From: a virus
IMG/VR virus record: IMGVR_UViG_3300010938_000648
Span: 1 to 39,821 of that record
Length of the DNA: 39,821 bases
Strand: one strand, 5' to 3'
Below, one piece after another: positions 6,320 through 14,084 of the stretch (the first letter of the stretch is position 1; each line of letters starts with the position of its first letter). A model generated the notes under the pieces. That model searched no databases and was not told the DNA's origin. It worked only from the letters and a program-made list of their open reading frames with translations. Position numbers and translations under genes: made by a program.

Positions 6320-6539
6320 GGCCGAAGCGATGGGCCGATGCGTCGGTTCGGTTTCCGGAAGTTCCCCCCCCATACGAAAACGCGCGCAAATCCAGTATTC
6401 ATAAGGTTTTCTTGTGTCCCTAGCGCGTAAGTCCGCGTTATTCCTATGCTTTCTCTCCCTATGGGTACGGACATCTTGGGTTCGCGTGGTTCCGGAAACC
6501 CTTGATGTTGCTTGCCTTTCCGCAACCCCGAAAAAGTTC

Positions 6540-6568
6540 TTGACAAGGTTTCACGCGCGAGATATCCT
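6540..6568 (+). promoter_or_regulatory. Sigma70-like promoter for the ATPase/VWA operon
   Basis: -35 TTGACA (6540-6545), 17-bp spacer, -10 TATCCT (6563-6568). The leader to ATG 6642 is about 65-70 nt and contains palindromes. A perfect inverted repeat (6564-6579) covers the -10 and start site, implying repressor control. Confidence 0.7.
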
Positions 6569-6579
6569 GCAAGCAGGAT
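6564..6579. promoter_or_regulatory. Operator-like palindrome over the -10 box
   Basis: ATCCTGC-AA-GCAGGAT is a perfect 7-bp inverted repeat overlapping the -10 and probable +1 of the rightward promoter. A protein bound here would block polymerase. A further CCGGTC-CTC-GACCGG palindrome lies at 6591-6605 in the leader. Confidence 0.65.
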
Positions 6580-6641
6580 CGGGCGAGGAACCGGTCCTCG
6601 ACCGGCGAGTTGGCGCCGGTCTTGAAAAGGGGAGAAGCGCC

Positions 6642-7703
6642 ATGTTGAAACGGTTGTTCGATTCCGGCCTTCCGGCCCTGTTCTGGGGGCCGCCGGGGGT
6701 GGGCAAGTCCGCGCTCGTGCGGCAATTCGCCGCCGATCACGGCGTGGAACTGGCGATCATCTACGCCGGAAGGGAGGACCCGTTCGTCCTCAGTGGCCTT
6801 CCGGCGGTTATCGAGGGCCAGACCCGACGGGCCAAGCGTGACTGGCTGGCCCGTCTCGAGGCCGCCCATGCCGCGGGGCGGCCGACGCTCTTGTTCATCG
6901 ATGAGATCTCGACCGCGGCGCCGGCAACCCAGGCCGGCCTCTTGAGTCTGATTCTCGATGGGGAGCTGGACGGACTCCGGCTCCCCGCGAACACAAGGCG
7001 ATGGGCGGCCGCGAACCCGCCTGATCAGGCGGCCGGCGGGTTCGAGTTGGCTCCCCCGCTCGCGAACCGATTGCTGCACTTCGACTGGTCGGCGGTCTTC
7101 TCGGACGCCGACTGGCTCAAGTCTTTCCCGCAATATCTCCAGAACAACGGCGTTCCGCCCGAGGTCGCCGCGTTGACGGCGGCCTACTTGGAGGCGAACC
7201 GTTCGGACATTTGCCGCGTCCCCGCCGACGGCGATGAACGGCGGGGAAAGGCGTTCCCGAGTCGGCGGACCTGGGAATACGCCGCGCGCTTGCTCGCGGC
7301 GTGGAACTGGGCTCCGGGGCGAGAGATTCCGGAACACCTTGCGACGGCTCTCTCGGGGGCCGTCGGCGAGGACGCGGCTCTCAGGTTCTCCGAGTATCTC
7401 CGCTCGGCGGATTTGCCGCGGCCCGAGGACCTGATCTCGGGGGCCGCGGAGCTCCCGGCGAGGGCTGACCTCGCGGGGGCGGCCGTCATGAACTTGATCG
7501 CGTTCTTGCGAGAGCGCGGCGACGATGGCCTGTGGGACAAGGCATGGGGACGGTATCTGAAATGGGCCGAGACCACGGGATTGAAGGGGGTGCTCGCGGC
7601 CCATTTCAAACAGATGTTCGAGGCCAGGAAGACGCGCTCCTACAACATCCCCCTCGGCCCGTTCGAGGGGGTGGTCCGGGCCATGACGGAAAAGGGGGTC
7701 TGA
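6642..7703 (+). CDS. MoxR-type AAA+ ATPase
   Basis: A 353-aa ATPase expected to remodel protein complexes together with a VWA partner. Visible motifs: Walker A GPPGVGKS at 16-23, Walker B LLFIDEI at 83-89 (D87/E88), sensor 1 region AAANPPD around N125, and an arginine-finger-like ANR at 141-143. The N-terminus begins right at the nucleotide-binding core, and a helical C-terminal lid of about 150 residues follows. ATG 6642 has AAAAGGGGAG about 7 nt upstream; upstream codons in the same frame overlap the promoter and are rejected as start. The gene heads an operon with a metallopeptidase/VWA gene, the typical genetic partner of MoxR ATPases. Confidence 0.9.
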   Translation: MLKRLFDSGLPALFWGPPGVGKSALVRQFAADHGVELAIIYAGREDPFVLSGLPAVIEGQTRRAKRDWLARLEAAHAAGRPTLLFIDEISTAAPATQAGLLSLILDGELDGLRLPANTRRWAAANPPDQAAGGFELAPPLANRLLHFDWSAVFSDADWLKSFPQYLQNNGVPPEVAALTAAYLEANRSDICRVPADGDERRGKAFPSRRTWEYAARLLAAWNWAPGREIPEHLATALSGAVGEDAALRFSEYLRSADLPRPEDLISGAAELPARADLAGAAVMNLIAFLRERGDDGLWDKAWGRYLKWAETTGLKGVLAAHFKQMFEARKTRSYNIPLGPFEGVVRAMTEKGV

Positions 7704-7704
7704 C

Positions 7705-8361
7705 ATGGACTACCAGCGCAGCAAACGATTGTTTCTCGAAAGCGGTCTTGGCGAGGGGCCGTTCGATGAATTCTTGAAGACATCCGTCCACCAGGACCTG
7801 ACGATGGCCCTGGTGGAGGATGCGATGTCCCGCCGGTCGTGCTCGACCGCCGGCGGTCGGCTCGCCTACTGCATCATCGGGAATCCTCCCCCGCCGGTCT
7901 ATCGGCGGCGTAGGCGCATCGCGACGGAGAAGCTTGCGCCGGTCATTATGGACTTCGACAACGGCCGGGAAACGGAGGTCGCCGCCGTCCAGATCAGCGA
8001 CACGGTCACGGGGTGGCGCGACCTCACTTCGTTGTATATCAAAGACGACATCATCGCGCCGTTCATTGCGCGCGTCGAGCAAGCGGACCCGGACGCGCTC
8101 AGCGCCGGACCCATCAGGCGGGCGTTCGGCCTTGAGTTTGAGAGCCGTTTGGTTGTGCAGACCGAGCGGCTCCGCGCGACCCCGTGCGTCCGGGCCGCTG
8201 GAGGCTCTTGGGTTCCGAACGAAGCCGCGCACCTGGCTCTGAGGCTCTTTGAACAGATCGCCGCGACCCTCGGCATTCCGTTCCAGGATTGGGCCGCCGG
8301 TCGTTTCGATCCTGCGCGGCCGAACGAGATGCAGGTCGCGAAGGCCGTGGAGGCTCTCTGA
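7705..8361 (+). CDS. Accessory protein of ATPase operon, C-terminal tail family member 1
   Basis: A 218-aa protein lying between the ATPase and VWA genes. I do not recognise its fold. It is predicted soluble, mixed alpha/beta, with a basic RRRRR patch near residue 67-72. Its last residues, GRFDP followed by exactly 15 residues, match the ends of three downstream proteins. Start is one base after the ATPase stop, with AAGGGGG upstream. Its stop overlaps the VWA start as TGATG (8359-8363), so translation is coupled. It may be an adaptor or substrate-delivery factor for the ATPase; this is inference. Confidence 0.82.
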   Translation: MDYQRSKRLFLESGLGEGPFDEFLKTSVHQDLTMALVEDAMSRRSCSTAGGRLAYCIIGNPPPPVYRRRRRIATEKLAPVIMDFDNGRETEVAAVQISDTVTGWRDLTSLYIKDDIIAPFIARVEQADPDALSAGPIRRAFGLEFESRLVVQTERLRATPCVRAAGGSWVPNEAAHLALRLFEQIAATLGIPFQDWAAGRFDPARPNEMQVAKAVEAL

Positions 8362-9836
8362 TGAACACAGCGAACGACAGGGTGATCGCGGCGGTACGGG
8401 CGCTCGCGAAGAAGCGCCCGTTCATCTCGGACATCCTCTCCCGGCTCCGGCCGGTCGAGAGCAGCGAGTGTCCGACGGCCGCCGTCGACAAATGGCTCCG
8501 GGTGTACTACAACCCGGAGTTCGTCGAGCGGCTCACGCAAGACCAGCTGCAAGGGCTGGTCTATCACGAGACCCTGCATATCTTCCTCGCGCATCCGCGG
8601 CGCGGGGAACCCATGCAGGACAGAGCCACGGCGAACATCTCGATGGATTGCGAAATCCACGAGAAGATGCGCCGGGAGGACATCCCGATCCCTCGGCCCG
8701 ATGGTTTCAAGCCTTGCATCGCCCCGGAGATCGGATTGCCCGAGGACCTCAGCGCCGAGGAATACTACGAGGCGCTGAGAAAGCGGGGACAGAAGCCGTC
8801 TCAGGACGGAGACGGCCTTCCCGTTCCCGGCAACGGCGCGCGGGCGGACGAGAAGAGCGGCGCCGGCGGGGATGGTGACCAGGACGCCGACGACGACGAC
8901 AACGAGCCGAAGACCAAGGTGTCCCCTGGTCAAGGCGAAGACCAGGATGAAGAGGCCGGAGGCGCCGCTGGGTCCAGCGACCAGGACGAAGACGGCGACC
9001 AGGACGCCGATTCGGGGTCCGGCGACGGCGACGATGGCGACAGCGACGATGAATCCGGCGCGCCGCCCGCCCCCGGCGATTCCTCGGCGACCGGCGGGAG
9101 CGCCGAATGGGAACTCCCTCCGGATGATCCGAACGAGCCAGGCGTCGAACCCTCCGCGGTGGACGCCGCGGTGCAGAAAGCCTTGCGAGAGGCTTCGGAA
9201 GGCCGCGGCAACGCGCCTGGATGGGCGCGCGACTACGCGGGGGCCGTGCTCCGAGCACGTGTCCCCTGGCGTGTGCTGCTCTCCCGGTACATCCGGGAAG
9301 CGTGCACGCGCAAGGCCGGCGCGTCCGACTACAGTTGGGCGCGCCCGAACGGCTGCATCCCGAAGCCGTTCATCGCGCCTGGTGTGGTCGGTGGACATCC
9401 CCGCGTCGGCGTCATCCTCGACGCAAGCGGCTCGATGATGGGCGGCTTGTATGACCAGGCCGTCGCCGAGGTCGAGGGGATTTGCAAGGCCCTCGAGGCC
9501 GACGTTCACGTCGCCGTGTGCGACACGCGCGTGACGGCCCTGAAGAGGGTCCGCGGGCGCATCGAACTCCCGAAGCCGACCTTCGGGGGTACGGACCTTC
9601 GAGCGGGGTTCGAGGCCCTGCTCAGGGTCCGTCCGCGGATCGGCGTGCTCGTGGTCTTGACCGACTGCGACACGCCTTGGCCTGCGACGCGACCGGCGGT
9701 TCCGGTCGTTGTCGCCAAGATCGGAAACTACGACCGTCGTGCGCCGGAATGGGCGCGGGTCGTGGAGGTCCAGACGCGCTATTCCTTGATCCGAACTGGA
9801 ACCCGCGCGACGAACGCCATGTTGCGATCGCGCTAG
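8361..9836 (+). CDS. Zinc-metallopeptidase-like/VWA fusion (DUF2201 type)
   Basis: A 491-aa protein with an N-terminal putative metallopeptidase domain: HETLH at 69-73, a full HExxH, with H78 nearby and a conserved-looking ANISMDCEIHEKM stretch at 91-103. A long acidic Asp/Gly/Ser linker (about 165-265) follows. The C-terminal VWA-like domain has a MIDAS set: DASGSM, FGGTDL and LTDCD. DUF2201 proteins pair this arrangement with MoxR-type ATPases. Odd feature: the in-frame stop at 9834-9836 lies 16 nt before the next gene, while the -1 frame encodes the operon's shared C-terminal tail and stops at 9851-9853 in a TGATG overlap. A frameshift near the 3' end is therefore likely. Confidence 0.88.
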   Translation: MNTANDRVIAAVRALAKKRPFISDILSRLRPVESSECPTAAVDKWLRVYYNPEFVERLTQDQLQGLVYHETLHIFLAHPRRGEPMQDRATANISMDCEIHEKMRREDIPIPRPDGFKPCIAPEIGLPEDLSAEEYYEALRKRGQKPSQDGDGLPVPGNGARADEKSGAGGDGDQDADDDDNEPKTKVSPGQGEDQDEEAGGAAGSSDQDEDGDQDADSGSGDGDDGDSDDESGAPPAPGDSSATGGSAEWELPPDDPNEPGVEPSAVDAAVQKALREASEGRGNAPGWARDYAGAVLRARVPWRVLLSRYIREACTRKAGASDYSWARPNGCIPKPFIAPGVVGGHPRVGVILDASGSMMGGLYDQAVAEVEGICKALEADVHVAVCDTRVTALKRVRGRIELPKPTFGGTDLRAGFEALLRVRPRIGVLVVLTDCDTPWPATRPAVPVVVAKIGNYDRRAPEWARVVEVQTRYSLIRTGTRATNAMLRSR

Positions 9837-9852
9837 CACTTGAGGTCCTCTG

Positions 9853-10398
9853 ATGGTGCGCGCCGACGACATCCAGACGATGGTGAAGCGGGGCGAGGTC
9901 TTCATCGCTCTGATAGAACACAGGATCGTCGGCGCGGAAGTGCGCGGCAAGCGATTTATCATTGAAGAATCGCCGGCCGTACGATGGGAGCCGATCGGTT
10001 TTCCGTTCCTCCTGCTCTTTTATTATGACAACGAGCATGTCGGCCAGTTCATCTTTGACAGCTGCCGACACGAATTGCGCTGCCCCGACGGACTATCCTA
10101 CGAGGCCGCGATCTTCTGTCCTGGCGATATTGATGTCATCGCCGGTCTGCGATACGACCGCCAAGGCATGGCGTTTGAATATCACGCGCTCGTCGGCGGC
10201 ATACCACGATGGGTCCACATGCCCATAGAACGCTTGACGGATCGCAGAACGATAACCGAGACAGAAATGCGGCCGGCGTCCTACGTCTATCAAGAGTTCG
10301 CCAAAATAGGCGTGCCGTTGGCCGATTACCTGTCCGGAGCATTCAATCCACGTGAACAAGTTCACTGCGCGGTGGCCCGCGCACTGGAGGTGTTATGA
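9853..10398 (+). CDS. Accessory protein, tail family member 2
   Basis: A 181-aa protein of unknown function, probably beta-rich in its central part (LLLFYYDNEHVGQFIF near 54-69). It ends with GAFNP plus exactly 15 residues (REQVHCAVARALEVL), the operon tail. The start overlaps a TGA of the VWA reading in the alternative frame, and GAGGT 8 nt upstream acts as the ribosome binding site. Its own end overlaps the next gene by ATGA. It is distantly similar to the 218-aa neighbour around the tail only. Confidence 0.82.
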   Translation: MVRADDIQTMVKRGEVFIALIEHRIVGAEVRGKRFIIEESPAVRWEPIGFPFLLLFYYDNEHVGQFIFDSCRHELRCPDGLSYEAAIFCPGDIDVIAGLRYDRQGMAFEYHALVGGIPRWVHMPIERLTDRRTITETEMRPASYVYQEFAKIGVPLADYLSGAFNPREQVHCAVARALEVL

Positions 10399-10997
10399 GC
10401 AACATCAGTATCGGCTTTGAACTGCATGAAACACAGAAGACCCTAACATACTGGGTCATCAACAAGGGAGAGCGCGGCGTCTCCGCCGACATCATGTTTG
10501 ACAGCCTGGAGTACGTCGTCGAGGGCATCCTCCTCACACGCGGCGGCGCCAGCATGGTGCTCCAGACAAGCGACTGGGACGAGTACGGGCAGAGGGATAT
10601 CCGTCTCGTGTCCGATATCCCGTCGGCCTTCCGCGCCGATGGGTTTTACCAGCAGGCCCGCGGACTCGTGCTGCCGGAAAACATCACATCCGGCGGCGCA
10701 CTCATCTGCGGCTGCGAGCGCGGGTCGTATCAAATCTCCGACAACATCGCCGCCTCATACAACGATCTCATCGAGCCGGATGGGAGCAAGTATTTCGTCA
10801 GAGAATGGTTCTGTTTCAGATATCGCAGGGCCAGTTTCAAACTCTGGCCGTTGATCCCGCGGTCGGAGTACAACGAAGAGGCGTGGCAGGCAATCAGGAA
10901 GATGCCACTCGACATCTATCTGGACATCATGAATGGCCGCCTGAACCCATTGGATGACCAGGCCAGGAGGACCATGTTTGCAATCGGCCTGATCTGA
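10395..10997 (+). CDS. Accessory protein, tail family member 3
   Basis: A 200-aa unknown protein. It is clearly a paralogue of the next gene: both share a segment [SD]-x-x-P-[SA] then xxDGxY (around 76-85 here), a REWFCFRY/RKWFVFEL strand (about 137-144), and a LDIxNGxx[ND]P ending followed by 15 residues. No membrane segment or metal site is obvious. G+C is somewhat lower here than in the ATPase gene, suggesting separate acquisition. GGAGG in the preceding gene's last codons supports ATG 10395. Confidence 0.82.
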   Translation: MSNISIGFELHETQKTLTYWVINKGERGVSADIMFDSLEYVVEGILLTRGGASMVLQTSDWDEYGQRDIRLVSDIPSAFRADGFYQQARGLVLPENITSGGALICGCERGSYQISDNIAASYNDLIEPDGSKYFVREWFCFRYRRASFKLWPLIPRSEYNEEAWQAIRKMPLDIYLDIMNGRLNPLDDQARRTMFAIGLI

Positions 10998-11009
10998 AAG
11001 GAGGACGCC

Positions 11010-11588
11010 ATGAAAGAAAGTTGGACACAGTTGGACGTTTTCTTCTTTCCAGAAAGACATCTCCTGGAGCTTCGTTTGATGACCAAAGGGGAAGAGCCGT
11101 CTTTCCGTTCATCATTCAATGCAGAGATAGCACGCTTCGCGGCCGATCATTTTGTGTTACGTGTGGGGGATGTCGAGCTGCGCTGCGAGACGTATACCCA
11201 TTTTCCCAATATCAAGATTCTCGACCTTCTACCGGCGGTCCTGAAAACGGACGGGCTCTACGAATGGGCCAGCAAAAATCTCGTCCAATGTGGACGCGGA
11301 TACCTGATTGGATACGATGGCCCAGAGCATCGTACCAAGTATGCGATCCTACGTGAAAACCAGGTCATTGAGCCACGAGAGACTCCGTATCTGACGCGGA
11401 AATGGTTTGTGTTCGAACTCATCTGCGCTGGCGGAATACTCTGGCCTTATCTGCCGATGGACGAAGGGCGGTCCGCTGTATCAACTGGCAACATCGACAT
11501 CGCGATGCTGCTTGACATCGCGAACGGCGTCGTGGACCCATTCGATGAGCAGCAGCGCAAGGCCATGCTCGCCGTATCCGCGATCTAG
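11010..11588 (+). CDS. Accessory protein, tail family member 4
   Basis: A 192-aa paralogue of the 200-aa protein upstream, probably by tandem duplication followed by divergence. It has the same RKWFVFEL strand and a final NGVVDP plus 15 residues. AAAGGAGG lies about 7 nt before ATG 11010. Its TAG stop (11586-11588) shares the palindrome CTAG with the TAG of the convergent terminase gene, leaving no space for an intergenic terminator. Function is unknown; context points to the ATPase/VWA machine. Confidence 0.82.
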   Translation: MKESWTQLDVFFFPERHLLELRLMTKGEEPSFRSSFNAEIARFAADHFVLRVGDVELRCETYTHFPNIKILDLLPAVLKTDGLYEWASKNLVQCGRGYLIGYDGPEHRTKYAILRENQVIEPRETPYLTRKWFVFELICAGGILWPYLPMDEGRSAVSTGNIDIAMLLDIANGVVDPFDEQQRKAMLAVSAI

Positions 11589-13468
11589 GCCCGCCCGAAT
11601 CGCGTACCCAGGACGCGCCGCACCCACGAGTCCGGGTCGTCGTCGGCCGGAAGAACGTCTGGCAGCGCGCTCGCATCCCAAGCATCATGCCCATCGCGCA
11701 TCCATGACTGTTCCGTGACCAGCGCCGTCCATGCATGCGCGGCCGCCCAAACACGGTCGTCGCGCAGCCGTCCGACTGGCAGCCCGTTCTTCACGATGAA
11801 CTCGGCGATCTCCTCGGCGAGTCCGGGCGAACGCACGACAGCGCGCCCAGATTCGAGCATCGCTCGAAATCGCGTCAGATACTCCATGCGCGTGCGGGGC
11901 GATACGAGCGAGCCAGGAACAGCGGATGCCGCCGTGCCCTTGCGGTCTGTCAGATACGTGTAGTGCTGGCGCACGTCCTCGCGCTCTTCCATCGCGTGGG
12001 CCAGAGATGACCCGATGTGATTGCGTTCGATGTTCACGAGCGCGTCGTTGTAATGCTTGGCAAGCGCCACGATGTACTCGACGAGTTCCTCTGCGTGAAT
12101 CTCTGGGGACCAGAACTCGGCGACCTGTTCGCCGGTCTGCGACCACACAGAGATCACGCTCGCAGAGACATCGTGCTGGTTGTCCAGGCGCACGATGCCC
12201 TGGCCAAGCGCGCAGTCAACGCCGACGTAATACGAGACGCCCTCCCGAGGCGGCTCCCAAACGCGCATGTACATGAACTTGCCAGGAATACCCGAATGCC
12301 GTCTGATGTACGGCGGCTCCTGACTCGACACGTATTCCATCTCGACGAAGGATTTCTCTTCGGAGGTCCGATGCGCAGCAGCAATCACCTTCGGAGAGAA
12401 GAACGCCGAGGATGTCGCGAGGAAAGCATCGCCAGGGCTCGCCGGGAATTCCTGGTTGAACTTCCCGAGGTCTCCGTTGGCCTTGAGCATTCCGTCGTGC
12501 AGGAGCCACCAGAAGTTCCCTGGGGTGATTTCGCCTGGGTGCTCGTGCAGCAGCCGATAGACGTAGTGATACCAGTTCGTGACAGCCTGGTTCGTCACCG
12601 GGACCCGTAGGGCCTCCGCGATCAGCCGAGGCCATTCCGCTTCCGGTGGTATCTCCTTGGCCTCAGGAATCGAGTACTTCTCGCACTCGTACCACGGCGA
12701 GAACAGGGCCTCGAGACCATTCGCACCCTGCTCGGCGAGTCGCCACATCTCGTAGAACAGGCCGGATGGTCCCCAGGCCGTACTCTCGATCGTCGCGTTC
12801 GCGTAGTGACAGACATGTGCGTCTGGTACACGGGCCAGGATCGCCTTCATCACATCGTCAGGGCTCCTGGCGACGCCCTCTGGCCAGAAGGCAAGTTCGC
12901 TCACATGAAGCAGTTGCGACGCCATGCTGCGCCCCGCGGCTCTGCCAGTGAAAGCGCTGACAATCCGCACCTCGCTGCGTCCAACCCTGAATGTGATGTC
13001 AGTATCAGTGCGCGGCGACGAGATTTTCGGCGGGTCCTTGAGCACGGTTCGCAGCTGGCAGCAGATTTCGTAAACGTAGTGATAGGCAACGTGCCGGGCC
13101 ACATCCATTTTGTTTGCGGCGATCGCCAGACGCGCACCATCGAAACGCATCAGGTCAATCGCATTGGCCGCACCGATGATAGTGGACATGCCGATCTGGC
13201 CTGGTTTCAGCACCACGATCTTCGGCGTTCGCCCCTCGTCGAAGGCCCTTTGTCGCATCTGGAGATAGCGTTTCTGTGGGGTCCAGAGTTTCCATGGTTG
13301 CGGGAGGCCGTCGGGTCCGGTCACCTTCAGATATCGTTCGATGATCTCTTCGTATGGCGGCCGCTCGCAGATCGGTCTATCGGCTTTCTTCTTCTTGACA
13401 ATCGGCAGGGCGCGCAGCTCGTCAAGCTCGGCCAGGAACACGCCTTTTCGTGGTTTCGCCTTCCACAT
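11585..13468 (-). CDS. terL: Terminase large subunit
   Basis: The packaging motor: ATPase that pumps DNA into the procapsid through the portal, plus the nuclease that cuts concatemers. The 627-aa protein has a deviant Walker A KPGQIGMST at 88-96 and a Walker B-like LLHVSE ending at S190/E191, the HxSE form known in some terminases in place of a DE pair. The C-terminal nuclease shows GVD (in YYVGVDCALG), NIERN and DDRVWAA, consistent with acidic metal ligands of an RNase H-like fold. ACGAGGACGC precedes ATG 13468. It is last in the late operon, as gp19 is in T7. Confidence 0.93.
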   Translation of the reverse strand: MWKAKPRKGVFLAELDELRALPIVKKKKADRPICERPPYEEIIERYLKVTGPDGLPQPWKLWTPQKRYLQMRQRAFDEGRTPKIVVLKPGQIGMSTIIGAANAIDLMRFDGARLAIAANKMDVARHVAYHYVYEICCQLRTVLKDPPKISSPRTDTDITFRVGRSEVRIVSAFTGRAAGRSMASQLLHVSELAFWPEGVARSPDDVMKAILARVPDAHVCHYANATIESTAWGPSGLFYEMWRLAEQGANGLEALFSPWYECEKYSIPEAKEIPPEAEWPRLIAEALRVPVTNQAVTNWYHYVYRLLHEHPGEITPGNFWWLLHDGMLKANGDLGKFNQEFPASPGDAFLATSSAFFSPKVIAAAHRTSEEKSFVEMEYVSSQEPPYIRRHSGIPGKFMYMRVWEPPREGVSYYVGVDCALGQGIVRLDNQHDVSASVISVWSQTGEQVAEFWSPEIHAEELVEYIVALAKHYNDALVNIERNHIGSSLAHAMEEREDVRQHYTYLTDRKGTAASAVPGSLVSPRTRMEYLTRFRAMLESGRAVVRSPGLAEEIAEFIVKNGLPVGRLRDDRVWAAAHAWTALVTEQSWMRDGHDAWDASALPDVLPADDDPDSWVRRVLGTRFGRA

Positions 13469-13477
13469 GCGTCCTCG

Positions 13478-13858
13478 TCACGAGGGGATTCCAAGCAGCG
13501 CGTGCGCGATGAACCGGACAGCCGCCGCGACGAACGAAATCGCCGCGCGCCGCGCCGCCTCGACCGCGCGCTTGCGCAGGGCCTCCTCGGTCCGTTGGTG
13601 CATTACGACGACCGCCGTGACCACGTTCCCGCGCGCGATGGAAATCGCCAACTGGTCCTCGGAGGTCGCGAGGAGCGCGAGCCATTCCGCTGTGTACCGC
13701 GCGACTCGCGTCCACATCTCCAGGATGCGCGGTACGTCTTCAACCGCAACGAGCCGCAGCGTACCCCCAAGAATGACCTCGGGGTCCTCTGGGGCAGCAC
13801 CAAGCACCTCGACGAGCAGGGCGTTCAGCGCATCCCTGTCCAGGACGGCCAACGGCAT
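13478..13858 (-). CDS. Unknown 126-aa protein, positional candidate for small terminase
   Basis: Directly upstream of terL with a 9-bp gap and a good GGGAGATG ribosome binding site. The protein is helical with a hydrophobic C-terminus (AAISFVAAAVRFIAHALLG), which could be one membrane helix or a buried oligomer interface. In T7-like operons the small terminase sits at this position, but I see no HTH. Alternatives are a spanin or another lysis factor. Function is unassigned. Confidence 0.75.
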   Translation of the reverse strand: MPLAVLDRDALNALLVEVLGAAPEDPEVILGGTLRLVAVEDVPRILEMWTRVARYTAEWLALLATSEDQLAISIARGNVVTAVVVMHQRTEEALRKRAVEAARRAAISFVAAAVRFIAHALLGIPS

Positions 13859-13862
13859 GGAT

Positions 13863-14084
13863 TCATCTCCCGTATTCGGGGCAGTCGCCAGATAGCCCGA
13901 CCTGGTGCCTCAGGTTCTCGGCCATTTCCCGCCTGAGCGTCTGCTCGTCGGGTTGCAGGGCCTCGTCCCGCGAGACGTAGGCCGCGTACCGGCAGGCTAC
14001 CACGTCGGTGGCCTCCTTGATCGCCGGCGTGATAGCGCCGCAAGCACATATGAAGGTCAGCGCGACAAGAATCCAGCGCATCAT
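13863..14084 (-). CDS. Small putative lipoprotein (spanin candidate)
   Basis: A 73-aa protein with an N-terminal hydrophobic signal (RWILVALTFICACG) in which C15 follows I-C-A, a near-consensus lipobox. The mature part is charged and helical. AGGAGGTG precedes tandem ATGs at 14084 and 14081; the first is better spaced and overlaps the upstream stop. Its place in the lysis cassette beside a holin-like protein suggests an outer-membrane spanin or similar, which would imply a Gram-negative host. This is inference; Pro content is low for Rz1. Confidence 0.7.
   Translation of the reverse strand: MMRWILVALTFICACGAITPAIKEATDVVACRYAAYVSRDEALQPDEQTLRREMAENLRHQVGLSGDCPEYGR

Larger units (their letters stand above)
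5942..6641. other. Intergenic control region between divergent operons
   Basis: About 700 bp without a credible gene. Open frames across the repeat encode only Ser-Glu, Thr-Arg or Asp-Ser runs. It holds a 14-unit hexamer array (6113-6196), four TGRCAGCG iterons (6270-6319), an A+T-rich patch near 6372-6415, a rightward promoter (6540-6568) and palindromes in the ATPase leader. It is a plausible second origin or a control switch. Confidence 0.55.

Noticed and set aside
6414-6641. N-terminal extension of the ATPase frame
   Set aside because: It spans the promoter and palindromes, while ATG 6642 has a proper ribosome binding site and begins directly at the AAA+ core.
11795-12146. Internal minus-strand frame inside terL
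   Set aside because: Arg-rich shadow in another frame of the terminase gene.
12806-13936. 376-codon plus-strand frame opposite terL
   Set aside because: Antisense shadow of a clearly functional terminase; composition is Arg/His/Asp-rich.
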